Assembly (NCBI GenBank): GCA_002433065.1
Contig: DJHK01000010.1
Location: 10,796 to 74,795 of the forward strand
DNA length: 64,000 bases
Origin: Chloroflexi bacterium UBA6622
GTDB taxonomy: Bacteria > Chloroflexota > UBA11872
Direction of reading: 5' to 3'
This document shows positions 44,676-53,497 of the stretch, in pieces (the first letter of the stretch is position 1; every line of letters begins with the position of its first letter). The notes under the pieces were generated by a model. The model saw nothing but the letters and a program-made list of their open reading frames with translations. It was not told the DNA's origin and did not search any database. A program made the position numbers and the translations under genes.

Positions 44676-45362
44676 CTAAAAGAACAGGTAACGCAACCAG
44701 CTGTAGACATACCGAGCAGCGTGTCGGCGTAACGAGATATGAGACCGCTCACGCCGACTAGCGTATTCGTGGGTTGGAACCTCCACAATACGGTAGCCCT
44801 TTCGTAAGAACTTAATGACCATCTCCTGTTCCGTCGTTGTAATGTTTTCCTGAAGCGTGATGGATCGTGCGGCCGCAAGATCAAAAGCACGAAAGCCGCT
44901 TTGGGAATCCGTAAGACGTACACCAAACCTATAGTTGATCCCAAGCGTGATGATGTCCTGGCCCACCATCCGAATGAACTTGTCCAGATCACCGTGCAAC
45001 TCGTCGCTGCCACCTCGCATTCGTGACCCATTGCCATATTCCGCATCGCCAGCAGCCACAGGCTCCACCAACCGTGGAATGTCTTCAGGATCAAAAGACA
45101 GATCAGCATCAATCGTCACCAAAATGTCACCGGTGGCTCGAGCAACAGCCTCGCGCACGGCACATCCTTTCCCGAAACCTTCATCGAGATAGACAGCAAC
45201 ACCCATCGCTTCAGCTATTTCCCGAGTCCTATCACTCGAATGCCCATCCACAACAAAGAGTTCATCACCATGCGGCTTCGATCTCGTGATTACCTCTTCA
45301 ATCGTCGCTTCCTCATCCTTTGCCGGAATACAAACCGAAACCCGACGTCCATTAACCGTCAT
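44676..45362 (-). CDS. Glycosyltransferase family 2, dolichyl-phosphate-mannose-synthase-like
   Basis: A cytosolic GT-A fold sugar transferase, possibly making a polyprenyl-phosphate sugar. Start ATG 45362 (MTVNGRRVSVCIPAKDEE) has AGGGG six bases upstream; an earlier ATG at 45404 is less likely. It shows VVDGHSSDRT, TIDADLSFDPEDI (DxD-like metal site), a SQSGFRAF region and TTEQEMVIKFLRKGYRIVEVP near residue 185, typical of this group. About 228 residues without membrane helices. Its products could feed the GT39-like protein at 25710, which is inference. Confidence 0.9.
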   Translation of the reverse strand: MTVNGRRVSVCIPAKDEEATIEEVITRSKPHGDELFVVDGHSSDRTREIAEAMGVAVYLDEGFGKGCAVREAVARATGDILVTIDADLSFDPEDIPRLVEPVAAGDAEYGNGSRMRGGSDELHGDLDKFIRMVGQDIITLGINYRFGVRLTDSQSGFRAFDLAAARSITLQENITTTEQEMVIKFLRKGYRIVEVPTHEYASRRERSHISLRRHAARYVYSWLRYLFF

Positions 45363-45428
45363 AACAACCCCTAGCCGTGGACAGGTCAAAATAGCGGACC
45401 ACAAAAGTGGACCGGTCGTTAAGCATCA

Positions 45429-46190
45429 TCACGCAGCCCTCACAATCGCGGCAAACTGGCCAGCATCGAGGCTTGCTCCACCGACAAGTGCCCCATCAAT
45501 ACCATCACGACCAAGCAACTCCTCACAATTATCCGGTGTCACGCTTCCGCCATACTGAATGCGAACGCGCGTTGCCGCGTCCTGACCATGGACTATGCCG
45601 ACAGTGTCACGGATCCACCCGACAGCTTCTTGAGCCTGCTCAGGACTAGCAGTACGCCCCGTACCAATCGCCCAAACCGGTTCGTACGCAATTACGCTTT
45701 CGGCTGTCTGATCCGGCGTCAGTATCTCGATCGCACTTTCCACCTGCGTACGAATTACGACATGGGCCCGGTCATCATCTCGCTGCTCCAGCGACTCGCC
45801 AACCGCAATAATAGGAATCAGGCCAGCCGAATGGATTGTCTCTACCTTACGCTGCACGTTCTCATTTGTTTCGCCAAAACTCCGTCTTCGCTCGGAATGC
45901 CCGACAATAACGTAGCTCGCAAATTCTTGAACCATCGAAACTGATATTTCTCCTGTAAACGCACCGTCTAACTCCCAGTGAATATGTTGGGCACCAACCA
46001 ATACCGATGACTGACGCACAGCCGTGGCTACCGAGACAATCCCCACCGACGGCGGACACAGCACAACATCTACATTCTCAGGAAGATCGTGAGCAATCAC
46101 CTGTTGCGCAAGCGCCGCCCCATCGGACGGGCCTGTATTCATTTTCCAGTTGCCAGCAACGATCGGTCTTCTAATAGTTTGGTTGACCAT
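45429..46190 (-). CDS. tpiA: Triosephosphate isomerase
   Basis: Interconverts dihydroxyacetone phosphate and glyceraldehyde-3-phosphate. The 253 residues contain VAGNWKMN (Lys), the catalytic His in VGHSERRR near residue 95, the catalytic Glu in AYEPVWAIGTG near residue 165 and GSVTPDNC near residue 210 with GALVGGASL at the end. Start ATG 46190 is chosen; a TTG at 46199 is possible but neither has a strong ribosome binding site. It is separated from gap-pgk. Confidence 0.96.
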   Translation of the reverse strand: MVNQTIRRPIVAGNWKMNTGPSDGAALAQQVIAHDLPENVDVVLCPPSVGIVSVATAVRQSSVLVGAQHIHWELDGAFTGEISVSMVQEFASYVIVGHSERRRSFGETNENVQRKVETIHSAGLIPIIAVGESLEQRDDDRAHVVIRTQVESAIEILTPDQTAESVIAYEPVWAIGTGRTASPEQAQEAVGWIRDTVGIVHGQDAATRVRIQYGGSVTPDNCEELLGRDGIDGALVGGASLDAGQFAAIVRAA

Positions 46191-46262
46191 TACATTCAAA
46201 TCAGAGAGACCGCTGCCAAGTGTAAGAGGTGACGCATATCGAACGAATATAGATCGACTGAA

Positions 46263-47480
46263 CTAGCCATGGGTTTCCGACATCGTAGCTGGTGGAGCTA
46301 CCTCCCTGAACAGTCGCAACGCGATAAGCAGCGCGGCTACATTTGCCAACGCTGCGAAAAGCAACGGAATGGTGGGATGCAAATCAAGTAAGACACCAGC
46401 GAGCAACGTGCCTAACAGAAGACCAAAGCTCCATAACGCGTGGATAAAACCAACCACCCGACCACGCTCATTTTCTATCGTTCGATCACGGACGGTCCCA
46501 AGAACCAAGACCGACATTGTCCATCCTCCAACAACACCCAGAATCCCTGCCGGTACCAGAAAGGTCGGGTGCTCCCACGCTATGGCTGCCACCAGCGACA
46601 CTATCACCTGAACGCCAAGTACGGTGAAAATCGGACGCGCGCGTCCTACTCGATCTGACCAGCGACCTATGGTGAACTGGCCTATAGCCGATAAGGCCAT
46701 GCCGGCGCTGCCATACAGCGCCGTAGCCAGTACGCTGCCAGTTGCCCGAAAAATAAGCAGGGGAAGCGCGAGGCTCCACACGCCCCAAAAGGCCGTTGGG
46801 AAGAATCTAAGACCACCCATTAGGAATATCTCACGCCGGACTAGAATTTCCCTTAACGACCGCTCCCTGTCACCAGTGGACTGACGTCGGGTCGGCCGGA
46901 CATCATGTAAGAAACAGACAGTAAGAACAGCCGGAACGATGTTTATAACAAGCCCACCAACCGCATAAGCTCCAAAGCCATAGGCCTCGATTACGGGACC
47001 TGCGACAGCAGCACTTACAGCTGTCCCGATCGTGCCTCCGAGAAAAAATGCCGCCGTTGCTACACCTACTGATTGCTGGCTACTTGCGTTGAGCAGGTAG
47101 CTTTGCCCAGCGGTTGACCGCATGCCGTGAGCCAAACCGAGAATAACCGCCAAGAGCACCAACAACCACGGCACACCCGTGACGAATTGCAGAAATCCTG
47201 CTGAAAACCCAACGATTCCAATCACCAGAACCAAGCGATGCCCGAGGCGATCCGCCATTGCACCGGCCACAACCGAGATAATTCCGCCAAGGGCAGTCTC
47301 GACAGAAAGTAAAGCGCCAGTAAACGCCGGAGATAGGCCTAAGTCCCGCTCGATATAGACCGGAAACAACGATCTGGCAGCCCCAACTGCAAGATTATTC
47401 ATGAACAAGATCGTGACGATGAGGCCCAGGCGCCTGACCTGCGTATGACGCACCACGCGATTGGCAAACCCCACAATCAC
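46263..47480 (-). CDS. MFS transporter
   Basis: A 405-residue major facilitator with about 12 membrane helices in two halves. The first half contains GAMADRLGHRLVLVIG, the conserved loop between helices 2 and 3; the second half has the matching GRWSDRVGRARPIF. Substrate is unknown; the fold is like drug or sugar exporters. It stands alone, 72 bases from tpiA and 52 bases from the zinc-ribbon gene. Confidence 0.93.
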   Translation of the reverse strand: MIVGFANRVVRHTQVRRLGLIVTILFMNNLAVGAARSLFPVYIERDLGLSPAFTGALLSVETALGGIISVVAGAMADRLGHRLVLVIGIVGFSAGFLQFVTGVPWLLVLLAVILGLAHGMRSTAGQSYLLNASSQQSVGVATAAFFLGGTIGTAVSAAVAGPVIEAYGFGAYAVGGLVINIVPAVLTVCFLHDVRPTRRQSTGDRERSLREILVRREIFLMGGLRFFPTAFWGVWSLALPLLIFRATGSVLATALYGSAGMALSAIGQFTIGRWSDRVGRARPIFTVLGVQVIVSLVAAIAWEHPTFLVPAGILGVVGGWTMSVLVLGTVRDRTIENERGRVVGFIHALWSFGLLLGTLLAGVLLDLHPTIPLLFAALANVAALLIALRLFREVAPPATMSETHG

Positions 47481-47532
47481 AACACGTCGTCAACAAATAT
47501 CGCGCCCAGTGGCTCAGCCCAACAACAGCAGG

Positions 47533-47721
47533 TCAATTGGTGTCCGGAGCAGACGAACTTTCTGGCTTACCACACCGACCACAAGCCCAATATTCCTCTT
47601 TAAGTAAGCCGAACCACTTTTTATAAACGTTCAAGTTCCACGTCGTCTCCTGGCGACAGCGCGCACAATCACGTCGCTCGCTGGCCTTTACCGAGACTTT
47701 AAAATCATCATCTTCCGGCAT
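47533..47721 (-). CDS. Small zinc-ribbon protein
   Basis: A 62-residue protein with two CxxC knuckles, CARC near residue 19 and CGRC near residue 46, with an aromatic-rich stretch between (YKKWFGLLKEEYWA). Such treble-clef or zinc-ribbon proteins bind Zn and often nucleic acid or partner proteins; no named family was recognised. ATG at 47721 is the start. It is in the same orientation as the genes on both sides. Confidence 0.75.
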   Translation of the reverse strand: MPEDDDFKVSVKASERRDCARCRQETTWNLNVYKKWFGLLKEEYWACGRCGKPESSSAPDTN

Positions 47722-47790
47722 GACTCAACCCCTGTACGACCTCTGGCGAACATTGGCACTACCGCTCTTGGCTGTCAATGCGCGTGGGCT

Positions 47791-48525
47791 TCAGCTCAAG
47801 CGATTCGCACCATGTTGTTCGACAAGATTGCACGCCTGCAGGTAATGCTCGATTGACTCTCCACAGTCTGCCCAGTACCCCTCCAAAACGTCATGCGTCA
47901 TCTCGCCACGCGCGAGGTATGCATTATTCAGGTCAGTGACCTCCAGCTCCCCACGAGCTGAACGATCCAGTCCATCGATCATTCGAAACGCCTCGGCGTC
48001 ATAGAAATAGATTCCAATGACAGCCAGGTTCGAGGGAGGGGCCTCCGGCTTCTCAACGAATCGAACAATCTCGTCGCCTGCGAGTTCCGCCACACCATAA
48101 GCACTAGGGTTCTCGACCTCCGTCAGTAACACCTTGGCACCACCCTCTTGTGCCTCAAATTTCCGAACCGCTTCAACGATGTTGCCGCCGATGATGTTGT
48201 CACCAAGGATTACCACCATTCGCTCATCACCGACAAATGGACGAGCTAAGTTAATCGCTTCGGCAATTCCACCTGCACCATCTTGGTATGCATAGCTGAG
48301 ATGTGTCACACCAAGAGCTTCACCGTTTCCAAGCAACCGCAAAAAATCGCCAGCGCTAGATCCACTTGTCACAATTAATATCTCGGTGATTCCTGCGTTG
48401 ACCAGAGCCTCAATCGGGTAGTAAATCATCGGCTTGTCGTAGACAGGAAGAAGCTGCTTATTGATCACGCGGGTAATTGGATCCAATCGAGAACCGGTAC
48501 CTCCCGCCAAAATCACACCCTTCAT
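47791..48525 (-). CDS. Sugar nucleotidyltransferase, glucose-1-phosphate thymidylyltransferase-like
   Basis: Joins a sugar-1-phosphate to a nucleoside triphosphate. The RmlA-type start KGVILAGGTGSRLDPITRV is clear, KQLLPVYDKPMIYYPIE follows and LGDNIIGGNI lies near residue 105. At 244 residues it is shorter than RmlA (about 290) because the C-terminal helices are missing, and the sugar site is altered (YQDGAGGIAEAI where RmlA has a different loop). It overlaps ftsY by four bases (ATGA). Confidence 0.9.
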   Translation of the reverse strand: MKGVILAGGTGSRLDPITRVINKQLLPVYDKPMIYYPIEALVNAGITEILIVTSGSSAGDFLRLLGNGEALGVTHLSYAYQDGAGGIAEAINLARPFVGDERMVVILGDNIIGGNIVEAVRKFEAQEGGAKVLLTEVENPSAYGVAELAGDEIVRFVEKPEAPPSNLAVIGIYFYDAEAFRMIDGLDRSARGELEVTDLNNAYLARGEMTHDVLEGYWADCGESIEHYLQACNLVEQHGANRLS

Positions 48526-49487
48526 TCGGACACCTCATACCTTTCCTCGTCAGGCCGTTTATCCAAAATGTCTTTTACGAATCGTCTTGGATCAAAAGCT
48601 GAAAAGTCTTCGACCCTCTCTCCAGTTCCAGCAAACTTGATCGGCACCCCTGCTTCCCGAGCAACCGCAAAGGCCGAGCCGCCCTTGGCAGAGCTATCAA
48701 GCTTGGTCAGCACAATGCCGGTCACTCCTGCCGTTGTCAGAAAACCCTGTGCCTGTTGCAAACCATTCTGGCCAGCCATTGCATCAATAACTAGGAGCAC
48801 CTCATGGGGTGCTCCCTCGACTTGACGCCCAGCGACCCGACGCATTTTAGAGAGTTCGTTCATAAGGTTCACATTTGTGTGCTGCCGACCCGCAGAATCC
48901 ACGATTACGTAGTCCACCTCACGGGCCTTGGCCGCATCTAATGCGTCATAGACAACAGCTCCCGGATCACTTCCAGCCTTATGGGCAACAACAGATACGC
49001 CCACATTTTTGCCCCATATCTTTAGTTGGTCGATAGCACCTGCCCTGAAAGTGTCCCCAGCCGCCAACAACACCTCGTGGCCAAGACCACGAAGCATATA
49101 GGCCAACTTAGCTATCGATGTGGTCTTACCCACGCCATTGACACCCACGACAAATATCACTTGTGGTGGATGACCGCTGGCAAACTCCGCATCATCGTTG
49201 GTGATCGTATCGCCCAAATGCTCAATCATGACTTTGTGGGCCCGGGTTACGTCTACGGAACCATCCGTATTGACGGTTTCCCGAAGTTCTTCTATCAACT
49301 CCATTGATAGTCGAGGCCCAAGATCGGCCGTAATCAGGATCTCTTCTAAAGCGTCCCAATCAGCTGCAGACAGCGCCGACCGCCGAAACCATCGGCGAAC
49401 CGCACCAAAAGTTCGTCGAGTCGGAATAGTCTCCACAATGTCGTCTGCCTGCACCGGCCGAGATCTCCGCAATCGACTAAGTAACAT
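48522..49487 (-). CDS. ftsY: Signal recognition particle receptor FtsY
   Basis: Membrane-associated GTPase that receives the SRP-ribosome complex. The N domain has WDALEEILITADLG, the G domain starts with GVNGVGKTTSIAKLA near residue 120, then AAGDTFRAGAIDQL, DSAGRQHTNVNLM, LTKLDSSAKGGSA and FAGTGERVEDFSAF. The acidic A domain is nearly absent, so the 321-residue form is a compact NG core with a basic start (RLRRSRP) that could bind membrane. The nucleotidyltransferase gene follows with a four-base overlap. Confidence 0.96.
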   Translation of the reverse strand: MLLSRLRRSRPVQADDIVETIPTRRTFGAVRRWFRRSALSAADWDALEEILITADLGPRLSMELIEELRETVNTDGSVDVTRAHKVMIEHLGDTITNDDAEFASGHPPQVIFVVGVNGVGKTTSIAKLAYMLRGLGHEVLLAAGDTFRAGAIDQLKIWGKNVGVSVVAHKAGSDPGAVVYDALDAAKAREVDYVIVDSAGRQHTNVNLMNELSKMRRVAGRQVEGAPHEVLLVIDAMAGQNGLQQAQGFLTTAGVTGIVLTKLDSSAKGGSAFAVAREAGVPIKFAGTGERVEDFSAFDPRRFVKDILDKRPDEERYEVSE

Positions 49488-49510
49488 TTAGACATTCTTT
49501 CTGCATGTTT

Positions 49511-50392
49511 CTAAATAGGGACCGGTCCAGAACCCCTCGGCATGGGAATCTGTTCAGGATCTCGAGATGGGCCGAACAAGCCAAGTTCGGCTGCAGAGAC
49601 ATACCCGACCTGCCCAAAAGTCGAAAGGATTCTTATAGTGGCAAACCGAAACGTAACCGGCGTTTCAACGTCGAACACAACCTTAGGATCCGGTGCTGAA
49701 ACCTTGAACCTGCCAATCTCTACCATCGCCTCAGGATTAATACGTGGATCATCCAGTGAGGCCAAGACCTGAAGTTCCTTAATATAACTAGCCGTAGGCT
49801 CGTCAGGATGATTCCAAATAATCACCTTCTGCAACGGTGATCGATAGCGCACCTTAAACGTAAGGACGATTGGGAACGCATGGTCAGCCGACCGCCACGC
49901 CTTGAATTGTGGATCGAACAAACCGTCTTGCAGTCGGTCAGATCCATGCTCGCCGATAGCTGTTGAGGTGATCCCCAGCAACTCTCCCCCGTTAACAAGC
50001 TCCAACAAATCAAACCCCTCACCATCCAAATCCGACTGCTGCTGCAATCCCACCTGAATTCGACGGATGACCGCTGGATCAATCCCCTCTTCCTGTGTAT
50101 TCCGGAGCGCCATTACCGCTGGAATCACACCAATCGCAAACAGCAAGCTAAAGACGAGTAATGTGGTCAGCCCACGACTCGAACTTAACCGCCGTCGGAT
50201 GTTTTCTGGAGTCAGTCGAGCCGAATTGGATATTTCAGCAGCCCGGGTTTCGCGATCAGCCTGCACCTTCGCCTCATGGGAAGCATCCCAGCGGAGGCGC
50301 TCTGCACTAACCCGCGCCTGACGTTCAGCCCAGTCTTCCCTGGAAGACCCCCGACTATTCCCGGTGTTCCGTGGCGACATATCAGGCTTCAT
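49511..50392 (-). CDS. Membrane-anchored protein with possible discoidin-like domain
   Basis: A 293-residue protein of unknown function. The first 75 residues are polar and charged (coiled-coil-like, Arg/Glu rich), then one membrane helix at about residues 75-95 (LTTLLVFSLLFAIGVIPAVM). The outside part contains strands ending in RFATIRILSTFGQVGYVSAAELGLFG, which recall the last strands of F5/8 type C (discoidin) carbohydrate-binding domains; a domain of about 150 residues would fit. It could bind a cell-surface sugar. It is 23 bases upstream of ftsY. Confidence 0.75.
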   Translation of the reverse strand: MKPDMSPRNTGNSRGSSREDWAERQARVSAERLRWDASHEAKVQADRETRAAEISNSARLTPENIRRRLSSSRGLTTLLVFSLLFAIGVIPAVMALRNTQEEGIDPAVIRRIQVGLQQQSDLDGEGFDLLELVNGGELLGITSTAIGEHGSDRLQDGLFDPQFKAWRSADHAFPIVLTFKVRYRSPLQKVIIWNHPDEPTASYIKELQVLASLDDPRINPEAMVEIGRFKVSAPDPKVVFDVETPVTFRFATIRILSTFGQVGYVSAAELGLFGPSRDPEQIPMPRGSGPVPI

Positions 50393-50487
50393 ACTGCATA
50401 TCCTGCCAAGGAAATCTCAGGTTATATGTGTGTATCACAGCAATACAGGCTATCTTGGGGAACAGGCGCACACTATATGGCGAGAAC

Positions 50488-50733
50488 ATGGCTCACGGAG
50501 CACGCATCTCCATTGAATATTGCTCTCAATGAAACTACCTCCCTCGCGCGGTCCGCGCGACAGAGGAAATTCTTAATGAGTTTGGTCACCAAGTAAGTCA
50601 ATGTGTGCTTGTCCCAAGCGCGGGCGGTGTATTTGAAGTACATGTTGACGACACGTTGGTGTTCTCTAAGAAAGCACTCGAACGCCATGCCGAGCCCGGA
50701 GAGGTGCGAAAGCTCGTAGCCGACATCCTTTAG
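50488..50733 (+). CDS. SelW/Rdx-family selenoprotein (CxxU)
   Basis: A thioredoxin-like selenoprotein of 81 residues if the TGA at 50530-50532 is read as selenocysteine (residue 15). It starts at ATG 50488 with ARISIEYCSQ-Sec-NYLPRAV, the CxxU redox motif of SelW, then ATEEILNEFG, VPSAGGVFEVHVDDTLVFSKKA and PGEVRKLVADIL, which match Rdx proteins to the end (TAG at 50731-50733). Cys12 and Sec15 form the redox pair. A hairpin for selenocysteine insertion follows the TGA. It stands alone on the plus strand between minus-strand genes and ends 34 bases from the stop of glcF. Confidence 0.92.
50538..50566 (+). promoter_or_regulatory. Candidate bacterial SECIS hairpin, SelW-like gene
   Basis: TCGCGCG at 50544-50550 pairs perfectly with CGCGCGA at 50554-50560 across the loop GTC, and CCTC 50538-50541 pairs with GAGG 50563-50566 after a small internal loop. 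The loop starts 19 bases after the TGA and begins with G, as expected for bacterial SECIS elements. The stem is coding sequence. Confidence 0.8.
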
Positions 50734-50767
50734 ACAGCCGACGGGGTATTCGCCAAGGATGCCAGAT

Positions 50768-52093
50768 TTAAGCTTTCGAGCCTTCGTGGCCATAAGCCGC
50801 GTCCAAAAACTCAGCTACATGCATAACCTGTAGATCCATTCCGCGGCGTTGTGCGCCGGTTTGAATGTGTAAAAGACATCCTGGATTCGCAGATACCACA
50901 ACGGTCGCACCGGTAGCTTGAAGAGCGTCAAGTCGCTCTTCAAGAATCGCTAGCGAAATTTCGGTGTCAGTGACGCTATATAGACCGGCTGCACCACAGC
51001 AAATCGTCGGATTCTCCATTTCGACCAGTTCTGTACCAGGAACCATGCGCAGCAAATCACGGGGCTGTCGCGATATACCCTGCGCATGTACTAGATGGCA
51101 GGCATCCTGATACACGACCCGCTCCGCTATCGCTCCGGTCGGGGTTCGCATTCCAATCTCGTGCAAATACTCAGAAAAGTCCTTAACCCGTACTGAGAAC
51201 GCTTCGGCACGAGCCGCATATTCAGGATCGTCAGCCAAAAGTTCACCGTACTCCTTCAATGTTGACCCGCACCCGGCAGAGTTAATGATGATGGCGTCAT
51301 CCTCATGAATCTCGAAGGCCTCGACATTGCGGCGGGCCAATTCTCTGGCAGCCTCGCGATCGCCTCCGTGCACATGCAGAGCACCACAGCAGCCCTGCTG
51401 TTCAGGAATACGAACCTCGCATCCATTCTGAGCCAACACTCGCAAAGACGCACGATGAGCATCTGCAAACGCAACTCCCATAATGCAACCCGTAATAAAT
51501 GAAACGTGGTGCCTGACCTCGCCGTCGGCAGGAAAAAACGAAAGATCAGACGCCTGCAGGAACCTATTAGAAACCCTCGGTGACAAAGCCTCGACCTTGG
51601 CTAATGGGGGTGCAATCCGTTGCAGGACGCCAAGCCGACGCACCACCGTCTGTAAGCCCGAGCGCTGATACAGCTTTAGGGCCTGCGCCGCCAGCCGGAG
51701 GAGCTTGAGACGCCGGAAGACCGTTCTTAAAACCTGCTGCGCGATTCTGCGCCGAGTGGGCATCAAATCCGCCTGAACAGCTTGACCGCGCACAGCCTCA
51801 ATCAAGGCCCCATATTTAACGCCAGACGGGCAGGCCGTCTCACATCCACGACAATCCAAACACTGGAAGGTATGTTTCAAGAATGCCGGACTATCGAGTG
51901 AGAGGCGTTCTTCCTGAACAGCGTTGACGAGTTGAATGCGGCCACGAGGGGAATCCATCTCGACGCGAAGCACCCGATATGTCGGACATTCGTTCAGACA
52001 GAGCCCGCAGTGCACGCAAGAAGCCACAATGGAGGCATCCGGCACATCAATCGAGGAAAACCCGCGAACGGCAATTCCTTGGTCAATTGTCAT
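50768..52093 (-). CDS. glcF: Glycolate oxidase iron-sulfur subunit
   Basis: A 441-residue electron-transfer subunit. Two 4Fe-4S clusters are indicated by CVHCGLCLNECPTYR near residue 31 and CLDCRGCETACPSGV near residue 78. Two CCG domains follow (SFITGCIMGV with QQGCCGALHVHGG near residue 230, and NPTICCGAAGLY near residue 360). It passes electrons from the flavin subunits to the membrane. Its ATG overlaps the stop of glcE by four bases. Confidence 0.94.
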   Translation of the reverse strand: MTIDQGIAVRGFSSIDVPDASIVASCVHCGLCLNECPTYRVLRVEMDSPRGRIQLVNAVQEERLSLDSPAFLKHTFQCLDCRGCETACPSGVKYGALIEAVRGQAVQADLMPTRRRIAQQVLRTVFRRLKLLRLAAQALKLYQRSGLQTVVRRLGVLQRIAPPLAKVEALSPRVSNRFLQASDLSFFPADGEVRHHVSFITGCIMGVAFADAHRASLRVLAQNGCEVRIPEQQGCCGALHVHGGDREAARELARRNVEAFEIHEDDAIIINSAGCGSTLKEYGELLADDPEYAARAEAFSVRVKDFSEYLHEIGMRTPTGAIAERVVYQDACHLVHAQGISRQPRDLLRMVPGTELVEMENPTICCGAAGLYSVTDTEISLAILEERLDALQATGATVVVSANPGCLLHIQTGAQRRGMDLQVMHVAEFLDAAYGHEGSKA

Positions 52094-53445
52094 GGAGTCA
52101 CGTACCGTCCACGATTAATAATGCCTCCCGGATCAAATGACCTTCGTAACGCAGTCATCGCTTTCAGCGCTGATGAATCCGGCGGAACGCCCCACACACC
52201 CACAGCCCTTTTAACCTCCCCAGTCGAAGACTCAATGATCAGTGAGCCTCCTAATTTCTGGATTCTGGTCCGCAAACGCATTACGAATTCCCTTACCAAA
52301 GACACCGACTGTGACGTCACAGACACTCGCACAACACCGTGCAATGCCCGGGCGCTCGATACCGTGCCAAGCCCAAGATCATCACCTAATTCTTTGACCG
52401 AGCCCAGCATCGAAGCAACTTGCGTTGAGAGGCCACTCATCAAGCATATTGTTGCAATAGGATCAGTTAGAGGAAGTCTGGCCAATATATCGGCATCACG
52501 CCAGAAACGTTTCTGCGCTGCATCATGAAGCTCAATTGGCTCACCGTCAGCCTCAATATCGATAACTCCTCTAACCATCGAAAGTTTCTCTTTAACACCA
52601 TCTTCCGTTCCAGGAATCCGGATTGCCAGCACCCCCCAAGAACCTTCCAAGTGCATGTCTTGGAGCAGCTCCTGTTGCACCAGGTCAAGCGCGCTACAGG
52701 TGAACGGAAGATCGGCGAGCAGATCTACCAACCGGACTGCACTGGCAGGATCAGGTACCGGTATCGCCAACGTAGTTTCGACCGCCGGTATCGGGAACGT
52801 CTTGAGATTCACACGAGTAATAACGCCGAGCGTACCAAGAGCACCGATGTGTGCCTTAGAAAGGTCATACCCGGTTACGTTCTTGACTACCATGCCACCG
52901 GACTTCGTTACTGAACCATCAACACCTGCCACTTCGATGCCAATAATGTGATCACGGGCAGTTCCTAATCCAGCCCGACGTGGGCCCGATCGATTCGTAG
53001 CCACAACTCCACCCACAGTGGAGGATGCATCGACCAAAGGATCTAGAGCCAGCATCTGTCCAGACTCAGCGAGCATTCGCTGTACATCCAGAAAACGTGT
53101 TCCGGTAGCAACAGCTAGCGTCAGATCATCCGGACGATATTCGATCACCTGGTCCAGTTCATGCAGTTCAAGGACTACATCCACACGCTCAGGCGGCGTC
53201 CCGAGATGCAAATGACTGCCACCACCACGTGGAACTACCACCGCGCCAAGACGGGCACATATAGTTAACACGGTAGCCACAACATCCGCACTTTTTGCAC
53301 TTACACAGAGGGCAGGCACCACGCCATCGATAGCATCCTCATCCGCATTGGCAAGCCGAACTACCTCTGGGGACAACTCAGAAACCAACACGTGCCTAAG
53401 TTCAGCCTGAGATTGAGGGGGTTCAACTAGCGGGAGAGATGCCAT
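52090..53445 (-). CDS. glcE: Glycolate oxidase FAD-binding subunit
   Basis: A 451-residue flavoprotein of the VAO family. VVPRGGGSHLHLGTPP near residue 90 and STVGGVVATNRSGPRR near residue 140 form the FAD site; MVVKNVTGYDLSKAHIGALGTLGVITRV near residue 185-210 is typical of GlcE. The C-terminal part has VWGVPPDSSALKAM and RSFDPGGIINRGRY. It is longer than GlcE of Escherichia coli (about 350). It is translationally coupled to glcF; GlcD is encoded at 31574. Confidence 0.92.
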   Translation of the reverse strand: MASLPLVEPPQSQAELRHVLVSELSPEVVRLANADEDAIDGVVPALCVSAKSADVVATVLTICARLGAVVVPRGGGSHLHLGTPPERVDVVLELHELDQVIEYRPDDLTLAVATGTRFLDVQRMLAESGQMLALDPLVDASSTVGGVVATNRSGPRRAGLGTARDHIIGIEVAGVDGSVTKSGGMVVKNVTGYDLSKAHIGALGTLGVITRVNLKTFPIPAVETTLAIPVPDPASAVRLVDLLADLPFTCSALDLVQQELLQDMHLEGSWGVLAIRIPGTEDGVKEKLSMVRGVIDIEADGEPIELHDAAQKRFWRDADILARLPLTDPIATICLMSGLSTQVASMLGSVKELGDDLGLGTVSSARALHGVVRVSVTSQSVSLVREFVMRLRTRIQKLGGSLIIESSTGEVKRAVGVWGVPPDSSALKAMTALRRSFDPGGIINRGRYVTP

Positions 53446-53497
53446 GATGCGTAGTATCTGAGTCTCTCATGAGGCTCACAAGACGAGAACTTGAGCG

